Positions 55,807 through 63,933 of a stretch of DNA of 64,000 nt are shown piece by piece. Where the stretch lies: contig JAJDYI010000050.1 of assembly GCA_022825235.1 (NCBI GenBank), forward strand, positions 41,684-105,683, given 5' to 3'. Source of the DNA: Alphaproteobacteria bacterium. GTDB taxonomy: Bacteria > Pseudomonadota > Alphaproteobacteria > TMED109. Each line of letters opens with the position of its first letter. The stretch's first letter is position 1. The translations under genes and the position numbers were made by a program. Below the pieces are notes generated by a model. It was not told the origin of the DNA and did not search any database. It saw only the letters and a list, made by a program, of their open reading frames with translations.

Positions 55807-55882
55807 GAGCCTGTAGCTCAGTCGGTAGAGCAACTGACTTTTAATCAGTAGGTCCAGGGTTCGAATCCCTGCGGGCTCACCA
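55807..55882 (+). tRNA. tRNA-Lys(TTT)
   Basis: 76-base cloverleaf with acceptor GAGCCTG/CGGGCTC, anticodon stem ACTGA/TCAGT and loop CTTTTAA (anticodon TTT), T loop TTCGAAT and encoded CCA. It lies 49 bases after ppiB. Confidence 0.96.
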
Positions 55883-56111
55883 AGTCCATCTATGAAGCTC
55901 TCGCAAGAAGGTCTGACGGGGCGGAATTAAGGTCGGAAATTCGCTGAATCTAGCGGGACAGGCCGTCGGCTTCTTGGTGTCCTGAGGTTGTCGAAGACCC
56001 GGGGCCAGCGGGGAAGGCGGCCTTTCACGGCGAGCTGTGCCCGGAGCCGGAAGAGTCGCTGGCGCGCAGCCGGAGCCCGCTGGGAGCAGGCTCCGGCCGG
56101 CGGACAGGATC

Positions 56112-56609
56112 CTAGTCGTCGTCCCACCGGTCGTCGTCATAGTGGTCGTGCCGTCCGTCACGGAGCGAGAGGCGGCCGTCGCCGTTGTGGTCCAGGCGGG
56201 CGACCAGCCGGGCCAGCGGCCGGTCGTATTCCGCGCGCGTGATGACCGCATCGCCGTCCGTGTCCAGCATCTGGAAGACGCGCACGGTGAACGGGCGGGT
56301 GGTTTCGTTCCAGAGGCCGGCGAACTCCTCGAGTCCCAGGTTGCCGTCTCGATCCGTGTCGTGCGCGGCGTGGCGATCGTTCCGGAACTGGTCGATCTCG
56401 GCCTGCGAGAGTGTCCCGTCGCCGTCCGCGTCGACGGAATCGAACACCTCCAGCGCTGTCGCGGCGAGACTCCCCTTGTCGAGGAAGCTCAGGCCGTGTC
56501 GGCCGTCAAAACCGTCGCGGTGCTTGGCATGGCTGACCCCGACGATAGCGGCCCCGCCGAGAGTTGCGGCGAGCCCGACGGCAATCAGGGTCTTGGTTCG
56601 TGTCTGCAT
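56112..56609 (-). CDS. secreted EF-hand calcium-binding protein with Asp/His tail
   Basis: 165 residues from an ATG with AGGAGAA upstream. A signal-like helix (TLIAVGLAATLGGAAIVGVS) is followed by four EF-hand loops: DADGDGTLSQAE (60-71), DTDRDGNLGLEE (84-95), DTDGDAVITRAE (116-127) and DHNGDGRLSLRD (140-151), all with the Asp, Gly and terminal acidic ligands except that loop 3 has Ala at the usual Gly and loop 4 ends in Asp. The last 15 residues, DGRHDHYDDDRWDDD, are a His/Asp-rich tail resembling the periplasmic loop of the sensor kinase encoded divergently. A role in calcium or other metal binding in the periplasm is likely; the link to the kinase is inference. Confidence 0.85.
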   Translation of the reverse strand: MQTRTKTLIAVGLAATLGGAAIVGVSHAKHRDGFDGRHGLSFLDKGSLAATALEVFDSVDADGDGTLSQAEIDQFRNDRHAAHDTDRDGNLGLEEFAGLWNETTRPFTVRVFQMLDTDGDAVITRAEYDRPLARLVARLDHNGDGRLSLRDGRHDHYDDDRWDDD

Positions 56610-56670
56610 CGATGTTCTCCTGCATCGGTGATGGATGAATGCAGGAAGCGTGGGCACTGGGTGTGGCAGG

Positions 56671-56728
56671 AGTTTGTCGACGCTGACCGTAGTTTGTCGC
56701 GACCTGTGGCCGGCAAGCGAGTTTGACA
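56671..56728. promoter_or_regulatory. direct repeats AGTTTGTCG in the EF-hand / regulator divergent region
   Basis: AGTTTGTCG occurs at 56671-56679 and 56691-56699, exactly 20 bases apart, and a related AGTTTGACA at 56720-56728. All are in the same orientation, in the 174-base region between the EF-hand gene and the response regulator gene. OmpR-type regulators bind direct repeats, so these are candidate sites for the neighbouring regulator. Confidence 0.5.
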
Positions 56729-56783
56729 CGCCTTGTTACAGTTTTCTTGCGGGGGCCGGCACCGGGATGCGTAAGCTGGACGC

Positions 56784-57503
56784 ATGCTAGCTACTCCGCA
56801 CGTGCTCGTGGTCGATGACCACCGGGAGATCCGCGAGGCCCTGGCGCAGTACCTGGAGCGTCACGGGATGCGCGCGAGCGTGGCCGACAGCGCCACCGCC
56901 GCGCGACGGGTTCTCGGCGCGGCGGCGGTCGACATCGTGGTGCTCGACGTGATGATGCCGGGCGAGGACGGTCTCCAGCTCTGCCGGCACCTGCGCGCGA
57001 CGACGCGACTGCCAATCATTCTGCTGACGGCCATGGCGGAGGAGACCGATCGCATCGTGGGTCTCGAAGTGGGCGCCGACGACTACGTTACCAAGCCGTT
57101 CAATCCGCGCGAGCTGCTCGCCCGGATCAAGGCAGTGATCCGGCGCTCGCATAGTCTGCCCCCCGGGCGCGACCTCCCGCCGGCGGGTGTCCGGCGGTTC
57201 GACCGCTGGTCGCTCGATACCGGCCGGCGCCAGCTGATGGACGAAGACGGGGTCGTGGTCCTCCTCTCCACGGGCGAATTCCGGTTGCTTATGGCGCTGC
57301 TGGAGCGCCCCGGGATGGTGCTCTCTCGTGACCAGCTGCTCGACCTGACCCAAGGCCGGCGATCCGTGCCGTTCGAGCGGGCGATCGACAATCAGGTCAG
57401 CCGCCTACGGAAGAAGATTGAGCGCGACTCGAAGAATCCGAAGCTCATCGTGACCGTTTGGGGCGGCGGCTACCGCTTCGCTGGCGAGGTGGAAGACGGA
57501 TGA
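56784..57503 (+). CDS. OmpR-family response regulator
   Basis: 239 residues. The receiver domain has acidic residues DD at 11-12, phospho-acceptor Asp55 in VVLDVMMPGEDG and Lys104 in YVTKPFNPRE. The C-terminal winged-helix domain is of OmpR type (LSTGEFRLLMALLERPGMVL, RAIDNQVSRLRKKIERDSKN, VWGGGYRF). Its TGA overlaps the kinase ATG (ATGA). Divergent from the EF-hand gene, which is a likely target. Confidence 0.93.
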   Translation: MLATPHVLVVDDHREIREALAQYLERHGMRASVADSATAARRVLGAAAVDIVVLDVMMPGEDGLQLCRHLRATTRLPIILLTAMAEETDRIVGLEVGADDYVTKPFNPRELLARIKAVIRRSHSLPPGRDLPPAGVRRFDRWSLDTGRRQLMDEDGVVVLLSTGEFRLLMALLERPGMVLSRDQLLDLTQGRRSVPFERAIDNQVSRLRKKIERDSKNPKLIVTVWGGGYRFAGEVEDG

Positions 57504-58924
57504 GGCTGGTGCCGCGGAGCCTTGCCGGCCAGCTTACGCTGCTCCTCTTGCTGACTCTCGCCGTGGCGCAATGCGTTGCCGTGGCACTCTTTGCCTGGGA
57601 ACGCGTCGAGGCCGTGCGCCATGCGCACCGCGACAATGTCGTCGCCCGTACGGCAAGCGTGACGCAACTGCTCGCGGAGACACCGCCCGTCCTGCACGGC
57701 ACGGTAGTCGCGGCCGCCAGCACCGATCGCGCGCGGTTTTCGCTGACCGGGGAGCCGGTCGTCCGTGATGTGGGCACCGGCGAAGCCGCAGTCGCCATTA
57801 CCCGCCAGCTGGCCTCCGCGCTCCCAGTCGGTCACGGGCGCGTCAGGGTGGGGCCGATGTGGGCCCGGTCTGTGGACGATGACTGGGACGATGATCGTCA
57901 TGATGACCATTTCGACGACGATGACGACGACGATCTGTTCCATGGTCAAGACCATGACGACGGGCACGCATCCTGGCGGATCTGGTGGTTCGCGGCGTCG
58001 GTGGCGCTGCCTGACGGGCGGTGGCTCAACGTCGTCGTGGAGCCACCGCCGGGTGCGCCCTGGGGACCGACCTTTCTGCTTTCGTTCCTCCTCTCGGCCA
58101 TCGGCACCGCCAGCGTCGCGGTCTTCATGGGGCGCCGGATCGCACGGCCCATGCGGAGGCTGGCGGCGGCGGCGAGCCGCCTCGGACGGGGCGAGGACGT
58201 GGAGCCCCTGGCTGAGATTGGCCCTTCGGACGTCCGGGCGACGGTCCGGGCCTTCAACCAGATGGGCGAGCGGCTTGACCGGTACGTCCGCGACCGGATG
58301 GCCATGCTGGCGGCGGTCTCGCATGACCTCCGGACACCGATCACGAGCCTGCGTCTGCACGCGGAATTGGTCGACGATGCGGACACGCGCCGAAAAATGA
58401 TCGACGCACTCGACGAGATGCAGCGGATGACGGAGGACGTGCTGGCGTTCGTCCGGGCGGACCTGCGGCGGGAGGGGACGGAGCGGGTCGACCTGACAGC
58501 GCTGGCCGAGAGTGTGATCGCCGACTTGACGGACCTCGGCCATGCGTTGTCGGTCGAGGTGTCGGAGCGGATCGTGGTAGCCGGCCGGCCTACATCACTC
58601 CGCCGTGCCCTCAGAAACCTGCTGGAGAATGCGGCCACTTACGGCGGCCTCGCCACCGCGCGGACCATTCGCGCGAAGGACGGGAGCGCTCTGGTCATCA
58701 TCGAGGACACGGGGCGGGGCATCCCGGAGGAAGAGCAGGAACGCGTGTTCGAGCCCTTTGTCCGGCTGGAGGAGTCACGGAGCCGCGACACTGGAGGTAC
58801 CGGGCTGGGCCTTGCCATCGCACGGAGCATCGTCCGCGCCCACGGCGGTGACATCCGGCTAGAGAACCGCGAGGAAGGTGGACTTCGGGTAACGGTCCAG
58901 CTCCCCGGAACCAGTCGAAGCTGA
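57500..58924 (+). CDS. sensor histidine kinase with Asp/His-rich periplasmic loop
   Basis: 474 residues. The first membrane helix (LTLLLLLTLAVAQCVAVALF) and a second near 191-210 (TFLLSFLLSAIGTASVAVFM) flank a periplasmic domain that contains an extreme acidic/His stretch at 126-156, including DDDWDDDRHDDHFDDDDDDD and later HGQDHDDGH. After a HAMP domain (RRIARPMRRLAAAASRLGRG), HisKA carries His275 in VSHDLRTPITSLRLH, and the ATPase has NLLENAATYG, EDTGRGIPEEE and GGTGLGLAIARSIV. The loop suggests direct sensing of divalent metal ions. It forms a coupled operon with the regulator. Confidence 0.92.
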   Translation: MRLVPRSLAGQLTLLLLLTLAVAQCVAVALFAWERVEAVRHAHRDNVVARTASVTQLLAETPPVLHGTVVAAASTDRARFSLTGEPVVRDVGTGEAAVAITRQLASALPVGHGRVRVGPMWARSVDDDWDDDRHDDHFDDDDDDDLFHGQDHDDGHASWRIWWFAASVALPDGRWLNVVVEPPPGAPWGPTFLLSFLLSAIGTASVAVFMGRRIARPMRRLAAAASRLGRGEDVEPLAEIGPSDVRATVRAFNQMGERLDRYVRDRMAMLAAVSHDLRTPITSLRLHAELVDDADTRRKMIDALDEMQRMTEDVLAFVRADLRREGTERVDLTALAESVIADLTDLGHALSVEVSERIVVAGRPTSLRRALRNLLENAATYGGLATARTIRAKDGSALVIIEDTGRGIPEEEQERVFEPFVRLEESRSRDTGGTGLGLAIARSIVRAHGGDIRLENREEGGLRVTVQLPGTSRS

Positions 58925-58984
58925 CCTGTATACCCAGGTTGCGGCACTTCCCATCTCGGAAGGGTTCGGCCCGCTCGTCCGCTG

Positions 58985-59166
58985 TTGACCATCGCCTCAG
59001 ATCCGGACCGTGGCGATGCGGTGAAGACCGTGCGCTGTTCTGCGAGACTCACGGAATTGAATCCGGCTTCGTACCAGGCACCAGTCATCTACTGCAGCTT
59101 GAAGAGCCGGAGCAATGCTTCACCCTGTTTGATGATTGCCTTGCCGCGAACGGAATTGTCGACTGA
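58985..59166 (+). pseudogene. C-terminal remnant of an alpha/beta hydrolase
   Basis: One frame reads RCGEDRALFCETHGIESGF, VPGTSHLLQLEEPEQCFTLF and DDCLAANGIVD before TGA at 59164-59166. GEDRAL plus GTSHLLQLEEPE fits the acid and histidine region of alpha/beta-hydrolase enzymes, where the catalytic His follows a Ser/Gly. No N-terminal part with the nucleophile elbow exists upstream, where the kinase gene ends at 58924. I read it as a degraded remnant; similarity is by pattern only. Confidence 0.45.
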
Positions 59167-59881
59167 AACCGTGGCTTGATGTTTCCGGTTCGGAGAGATG
59201 CGGACGAAGTTCGATCAGGTTATGACAGAGGAGAAAATGATCAGGATTCCCCGCATTTGTGACCTGACCCGGAGGCGCGTGGTTGTGCGCTACCGCAAAG
59301 TCGTCGTCGACGCCAGGTGCCGGCTCGGGCGACATGCCGCCGGTCACAACGATCCTTGCGGGATATCACCACCGGAGATACTGCTGAGGTTTTCCCCTGA
59401 CACCGTTGCTATGGCGCGACCCGATCAACGGTATTCTGGCTCCGGGCTGATCAACCTTGATGGACTCCCACCCCCAGTCTCTTGTTCGGAGTTGGCCTGA
59501 TTCATCAAGAGGCAACACCACCCTGGGTTGAAGAGACCGTCAGTTCGAAAGTCGGCCTCGCAGGCGCGTAACGAGGAAATGCCGCGATTTCGCCGCAGCG
59601 GGGCTCCCCAATCCTGCCCTCGGACGTCAGCTAAACGCGGCAGGATGCACCCTTTGGGATGGGCCGCGAGGGAAGCCGCAACTGCTGTCAGGCCGCTGTG
59701 ATCGCAGCTACACTGCTGCGTTCGACATCTCGATGTACCGGGCAGATGCCGCGGACCTCGATTTCCGGACACGGCTCTCCAAAAGGTGATGTCAATATCA
59801 TTAGGAGCTCAGGCAAATTGCTTGATTGGACGATGAGGGCATGGTGGATAGTCATTGGTCGAGGTCAGTAGGCAGCCGTCG
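59167..59881. other. 715-base gap, no gene recognised
   Basis: Short frames on both strands (for example from 59198 plus or 59347 minus) contain no domain I recognise. The base composition is slightly less GC-rich than the flanking genes. The promoter of the following protease gene is expected at the right end. Confidence 0.35.
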
Positions 59882-61018
59882 ATGAGGGCCAGGCTATTGG
59901 CGCTTCTCGTGTCAATCGTTTCCGTTCAAACTCTCTGCTCCTCGTCACTGATTGCCGGCGCTGAGGGGACTTACCTGAATCTGGACAATGCACACCTGGG
60001 TGTGTGGAACGTTGGCTACGAGAAGCGCGCGGGCGACGCCTGGCGGGTAACCGGGAACTTTGGTACGGCCTTCGCGATCGGCCCCGATCTGTTCCTGACC
60101 AATGCCCACGTAATTCGCTCGGCAACTCGTCTCGGTGCCAAGCTCGGCCAGATCAAGCTCTATCAGACGAAAGGAGGTACCGGCCCGATCCTTGAAATCG
60201 ATCAGATGCTCGGCATGACGGAAGTGCATGATCTAGCTTATTTTCGAACAAAAACGCGGATCGGACATTATTTCCCGCTGTCCGGTGGCGTGTCGGATGA
60301 GCAACTGGAACCCCTGACGGCTGTTGGCTATCCCGGTGATTCGTTCAGGCGAATGAAGAGTATTGCTAGGGCCTCCTTCCAGGAGTCACCTTTCTACGAT
60401 TTTTCCGTGGCGCTGGACCTCCCGGTGAATCTGGAAGGACTTCAAGGGGCCAGCGGCGGCCCCGTCCTGAGCGCTGGCGGTAGACTGGTGGGAGTGATGA
60501 AACAGGGCAGCAAGAACATTGCCCATTGCATCCGGCTGGAGAAAGTTGTCGAGTTTGTTGAACTTGGACGCGAGGGTGTCGACTGCAGCTCGGCAACTCT
60601 GGGCGATTGTCTTGCAGGTGCGGCGAAAAGGCTGGCCGATGCCGCACGCAGCGGACACCCTCTTGCCCAGTACCGGTTATGGCATGCGTTCGACCGAAAA
60701 CTCATCTACGGCAGCCAGAAGACGTTTATGCGCCTGCTGAGGCAGTCTGCCGAGAGCGGTTATGCGCCGGCCCAATACTCCATCGGGTGGCGCTATCTCG
60801 ACGGAAACGGCGTCTCCGAGAGCAGCCAGCTGGGTGAAGCCTGGATCGAGCGGTCTGCCAGAGGCGGTTTCGCCGCCGCGCAATTCACGTTGGCGGACAG
60901 GTACCGAATGCGCAATGAAATGGGCTCGGCAAGATGGTGGCTGGAACAGGCTGTTGCGCAGGGCTATCGACCGGCGCAGGAACTTCTGGACGCGCTGGCG
61001 GCTGATGCCGATAACTAG
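59882..61018 (+). CDS. secreted trypsin-like serine protease with Sel1 repeats
   Basis: 378 residues. A signal peptide (LLALLVSIVSVQTLCSSSLIA) precedes a chymotrypsin-fold domain with the triad His76 (FLTNAHVI), Asp117 (VHDLAYF) and Ser191 (GASGGPVLS). From about 240 to the end there are Sel1-type helical repeats (AARSGHPLAQYRLWHAFD, AESGYAPAQYSIGWRYLDGN, ARGGFAAAQFTLADRYR, VAQGYRPAQELLDAL). The repeats probably hold a partner or substrate. The first ATG giving a signal peptide is at 59882. Base composition is lower in GC than most neighbours, and the gene stands alone after a decayed stretch. The substrate is unknown. The 298-base gap to 61316 holds nothing recognised. Confidence 0.8.
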   Translation: MRARLLALLVSIVSVQTLCSSSLIAGAEGTYLNLDNAHLGVWNVGYEKRAGDAWRVTGNFGTAFAIGPDLFLTNAHVIRSATRLGAKLGQIKLYQTKGGTGPILEIDQMLGMTEVHDLAYFRTKTRIGHYFPLSGGVSDEQLEPLTAVGYPGDSFRRMKSIARASFQESPFYDFSVALDLPVNLEGLQGASGGPVLSAGGRLVGVMKQGSKNIAHCIRLEKVVEFVELGREGVDCSSATLGDCLAGAAKRLADAARSGHPLAQYRLWHAFDRKLIYGSQKTFMRLLRQSAESGYAPAQYSIGWRYLDGNGVSESSQLGEAWIERSARGGFAAAQFTLADRYRMRNEMGSARWWLEQAVAQGYRPAQELLDALAADADN

Positions 61019-61316
61019 GAACTGATCGGTTCGCGCGCCGTGCGAGCGGCCTGAACGCATGCCTCGGTCGTCCAATCCGGCTGCGACCAGCTCGCTGACA
61101 CCAAGGCGAGTCCGTCCCAATGGTCTCACCTCAGCTCGGTTTGATCCCCCGGGGAGGAGGTGGAATGTCGGGTTCCCTCATCGTGCCCGGCATGAACTGT
61201 TGAGAGCGATTGCGCGGCCCTGCCGGCGAAGGGCCTCAGCGTGGATTGCCGTGTGGACATTCAGCCGGAAGCGCTACCGGGCCATTCCGTGATGCCGCGA
61301 AACCCGGTCCTTGCTG

Positions 61317-62765
61317 TCAGTATCCCGGGGGCGGTCTGAAGCGGTAGTAGCCCTCTTCGATCAACGCCGCCATGTGCAGGCAGGTCAGATCATCGTACTG
61401 ACGCCCGACGATCTGGATGCCGACGGGCAGGCCCTCCGCCAGCCCGATCGGCGCGACGGTTGAGGGCAGGTAGTACCCGCAGGGATAACCTGCCCAGAAG
61501 AGCTGATCGACCACGGGCTGTACTCGGCCGTTCACGGTAATTTCTCGCTCATGTCGCTCGCCGGCTTGGTCGTGCGGGAATGCCGGCGAAGACGCGGCAG
61601 GGCAGAGCAGGAGGTCGTAGGTCTCGAACCACGCTTCCCAGCCGGCCATGAGCTCGTATCGGCGCTCGTTCCACCTGAGCCAGTCCCGATGCAGCATGGT
61701 CTGGCTTTCCAGCATGCGCCGACGATAGGGGAAGGTGTCCGCCGGGAGGCCGGCGAGGTCTTCGCCGGCCTGCGCGATCATCTCGTCGCTCAGCCGCTTG
61801 GAGGTCGCGGCGCGCAGCAGCATCGTGTAGACCTCCATGGCCGTCCCTGTTGGGAAGTCGGGCTTCGCCCCCACTTCCACCGTGACGCCCTCAACTTCCA
61901 GCCAGCGGGCAAGCGCGGCGATGGCGTTCTGGTAGGACCGCGCCACCTCCGCCTGCGGATCGCTCAGCAGGATGCCGACGCGGTAGCCGCGGAGGTCCTT
62001 TTGCCGTGGCCCGGGCAGGTCCAGCCGCCATCCGCGTTCTGCAGGGCCGTCCGCGCCCGCCAGAATCCCTACGGCAAGCCGAAGATCTTCTGCCGATCGA
62101 GCCAGCGGGCCCACCACAGCGATATCGGTGGGGGCGAGGTCCCCCGGCAGCGCCTGACCACGGCCCGAGATAATCCCCCAGGTCGGCTTGTGCCCGAAGA
62201 CTCCGCAATAGTGCGCCGGGTTGCGGATCGAGGCGCCGATGTCCGAACCGGCATCGAGTCCCGTCAGGCCTGCGGCCAGCGCTGCAGCCGATCCACCGGA
62301 GGAGCCGCCGGGCGTGCGCGTCGGATCCCACGGATTGTTGCAGGTGCCGTAAATGTCATTGAAGCTCTGCCAGTCCGCCAGCATGAACGGCACGTTCGTC
62401 TTGCCGAAGAGCACGGCGCCGGCGCCACGGTACTTTGCAACGAGCACCGAGTCGGTCGCTGCGATGTTTCCGCTGTACTCGCGGACGCCCCACGTTGTGG
62501 GAGAACCCGTCAGATCGAAGCTCTCCTTCACGGTTACCGGCAGGCCCTCGAGGAGGCCCGTCTCTTCACCTGCAGCGCGACGACGGTCCGAGGCGTCCGC
62601 TTCGGCACGCGCCCGGTGGGTGTCCTGCCAGATGATGGCGTTGAGCGCCGGATTGTGCCGCTCCACTCGGTCGAGAAGGTGATCGAGCAATTCCCTCGCA
62701 CCGACCTCCCGCGCCTGGAGCAGCGATATCAGCTCGGTAGCCGACTTGTAATGGAGTTCGGACAT
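61317..62765 (-). CDS. amidase signature family enzyme
   Basis: 482 residues. The Ser-cisSer-Lys triad is complete: Lys80 in LPVTVKESFDLTG, cis-Ser155 in TPGGSSGGSAAALAAG and nucleophile Ser179 in GSDIGASIRNPAHYCGVFGH. The C-terminal IGLAEGLPVGIQIVGRQYDD is also typical. Amidase-signature enzymes cleave diverse amides; the chain lacks a signal peptide and is not GatA, since no gatB or gatC lies nearby. The substrate is unknown. Confidence 0.85.
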   Translation of the reverse strand: MSELHYKSATELISLLQAREVGARELLDHLLDRVERHNPALNAIIWQDTHRARAEADASDRRRAAGEETGLLEGLPVTVKESFDLTGSPTTWGVREYSGNIAATDSVLVAKYRGAGAVLFGKTNVPFMLADWQSFNDIYGTCNNPWDPTRTPGGSSGGSAAALAAGLTGLDAGSDIGASIRNPAHYCGVFGHKPTWGIISGRGQALPGDLAPTDIAVVGPLARSAEDLRLAVGILAGADGPAERGWRLDLPGPRQKDLRGYRVGILLSDPQAEVARSYQNAIAALARWLEVEGVTVEVGAKPDFPTGTAMEVYTMLLRAATSKRLSDEMIAQAGEDLAGLPADTFPYRRRMLESQTMLHRDWLRWNERRYELMAGWEAWFETYDLLLCPAASSPAFPHDQAGERHEREITVNGRVQPVVDQLFWAGYPCGYYLPSTVAPIGLAEGLPVGIQIVGRQYDDLTCLHMAALIEEGYYRFRPPPGY

Positions 62766-62946
62766 TCAGTGCTCCCAGGACGCTGAAGGCTGCCTCGCGG
62801 CTGGTGCGATCGGCCCGTCAATCCTGTCATCGATCCTGGCGGAGGTCATCAAGGTGAGCGCGAGTGCCCGGAGCGGGGTGGTTTCGGGGACAGTGCTCTC
62901 TTTCCCGACGTGGGCTGCTTCGCGACCCCCGGCAAGCGCCGCCCGA

Positions 62947-63822
62947 TCAGCGGTCAAGCCGATACCTGACGCCCAACATCAGCGACCATTGACGAATACC
63001 GCTGACGCTCGCGGTGCTGGTGAGGCCGGGTACCTTGTGGAACGCATATGCATCCTCATCCTCGATGTCGCCGATGACGCTGTACGACAGCTTCAGATCC
63101 AAAAGAAACTTCGGGCCAATCGCCAGGTCCGCGCCGACATAGAGATGTCCTGACGGTACGACGTCGGATACGGCGACGTCTTGCCGTCCGTCATACTGCC
63201 CTGGATCATCGCAAGCGACATCCACCTTGCAGCGGTACATGCTCTCGTAGTACAGCCCGGCAAGTTCCACGAAGGAGATGCCCAGCCCGGCGCCGACGTA
63301 CGGCGTGACCGGGCTCTCCTTGATCCGAACGTCGCGGTAGGCGTTGAGCGACACGGTGCGTGTCGTGAGATCATCGACCGAGCCCGTGGAGCTCGACTCG
63401 TAGTCGCTGTCTGCGGCAGGCATCAGCCGAGAGCCGTCCAGGTACGTGATACCGGTAAATGCTTGGCCGACCCCGTTCCGCCGCTGTGTGAGCGCCGCCT
63501 CCAGCCGCCAAGGTCCGAGGTGCCGGCCAATGGCAATTTCTACCGCCGTGCCGCGATCCGCCCGGAGGTCGTAGAACCACCGGTAGCCCGTGGGCGCTCC
63601 TCCTGTCAGGTGCCCGCAGTCGTCGTCCGGGTAGCACGTCGTGTCGCGGTTCCAACCTGACTGCTCCATTCCGGCAGTTCGGGTCACGCCCGCCCCGGTT
63701 TCCAGGTACCAGCCCGAAGTCTGGTGTTCACCGGCCATGGACCAATCCGCTGCTGCCAGGAAGCCAATCCCCAGTCCCAGGGTGGCCAGCATCACCCGTG
63801 CAGTCGATGACAATGATCGCAT
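62947..63822 (-). CDS. outer-membrane beta-barrel protein
   Basis: 291 residues from an ATG preceded by GAGGAACGG. A signal peptide (VMLATLGLGIGFLAAADWSMA) leads into SGWYLETGAGVTRTAGMEQS and alternating strands (WRLEAALTQRRNGVGQAF, SPVTPYVGAGLGISFVELAG, SGHLYVGADLAIGPKFLLDL), ending WSLMLGVRYRLDR. Four Cys residues near CYPDDDC and CKVDVAC may form loop disulfides, unusual for porins. Function unknown. Upstream 62766-62946 before the amidase gene holds nothing recognised. Confidence 0.65.
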   Translation of the reverse strand: MRSLSSTARVMLATLGLGIGFLAAADWSMAGEHQTSGWYLETGAGVTRTAGMEQSGWNRDTTCYPDDDCGHLTGGAPTGYRWFYDLRADRGTAVEIAIGRHLGPWRLEAALTQRRNGVGQAFTGITYLDGSRLMPAADSDYESSSTGSVDDLTTRTVSLNAYRDVRIKESPVTPYVGAGLGISFVELAGLYYESMYRCKVDVACDDPGQYDGRQDVAVSDVVPSGHLYVGADLAIGPKFLLDLKLSYSVIGDIEDEDAYAFHKVPGLTSTASVSGIRQWSLMLGVRYRLDR

Positions 63823-63895
63823 TCCGTTCCTCACAGTAGGTTCCGGCGCCCGCACCCGACCCTTGTATGAGACAGATGGCCCGAAGGGCAAGAAG

Positions 63896-63933
63896 TTATC
63901 AACAGTGGTTGGGGGCGCGGCTTCTGTGGAAAA
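63896..63933. promoter_or_regulatory. two DnaA-box-like sites at the right edge
   Basis: TTATCAACA at 63896-63904 and TGTGGAAAA at 63925-63933 each differ by one base from the DnaA box TTATCCACA and its complement TGTGGATAA. They face each other with a 20-base gap. They may belong to an origin or regulatory region continuing past the window, or be chance. Confidence 0.3.
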
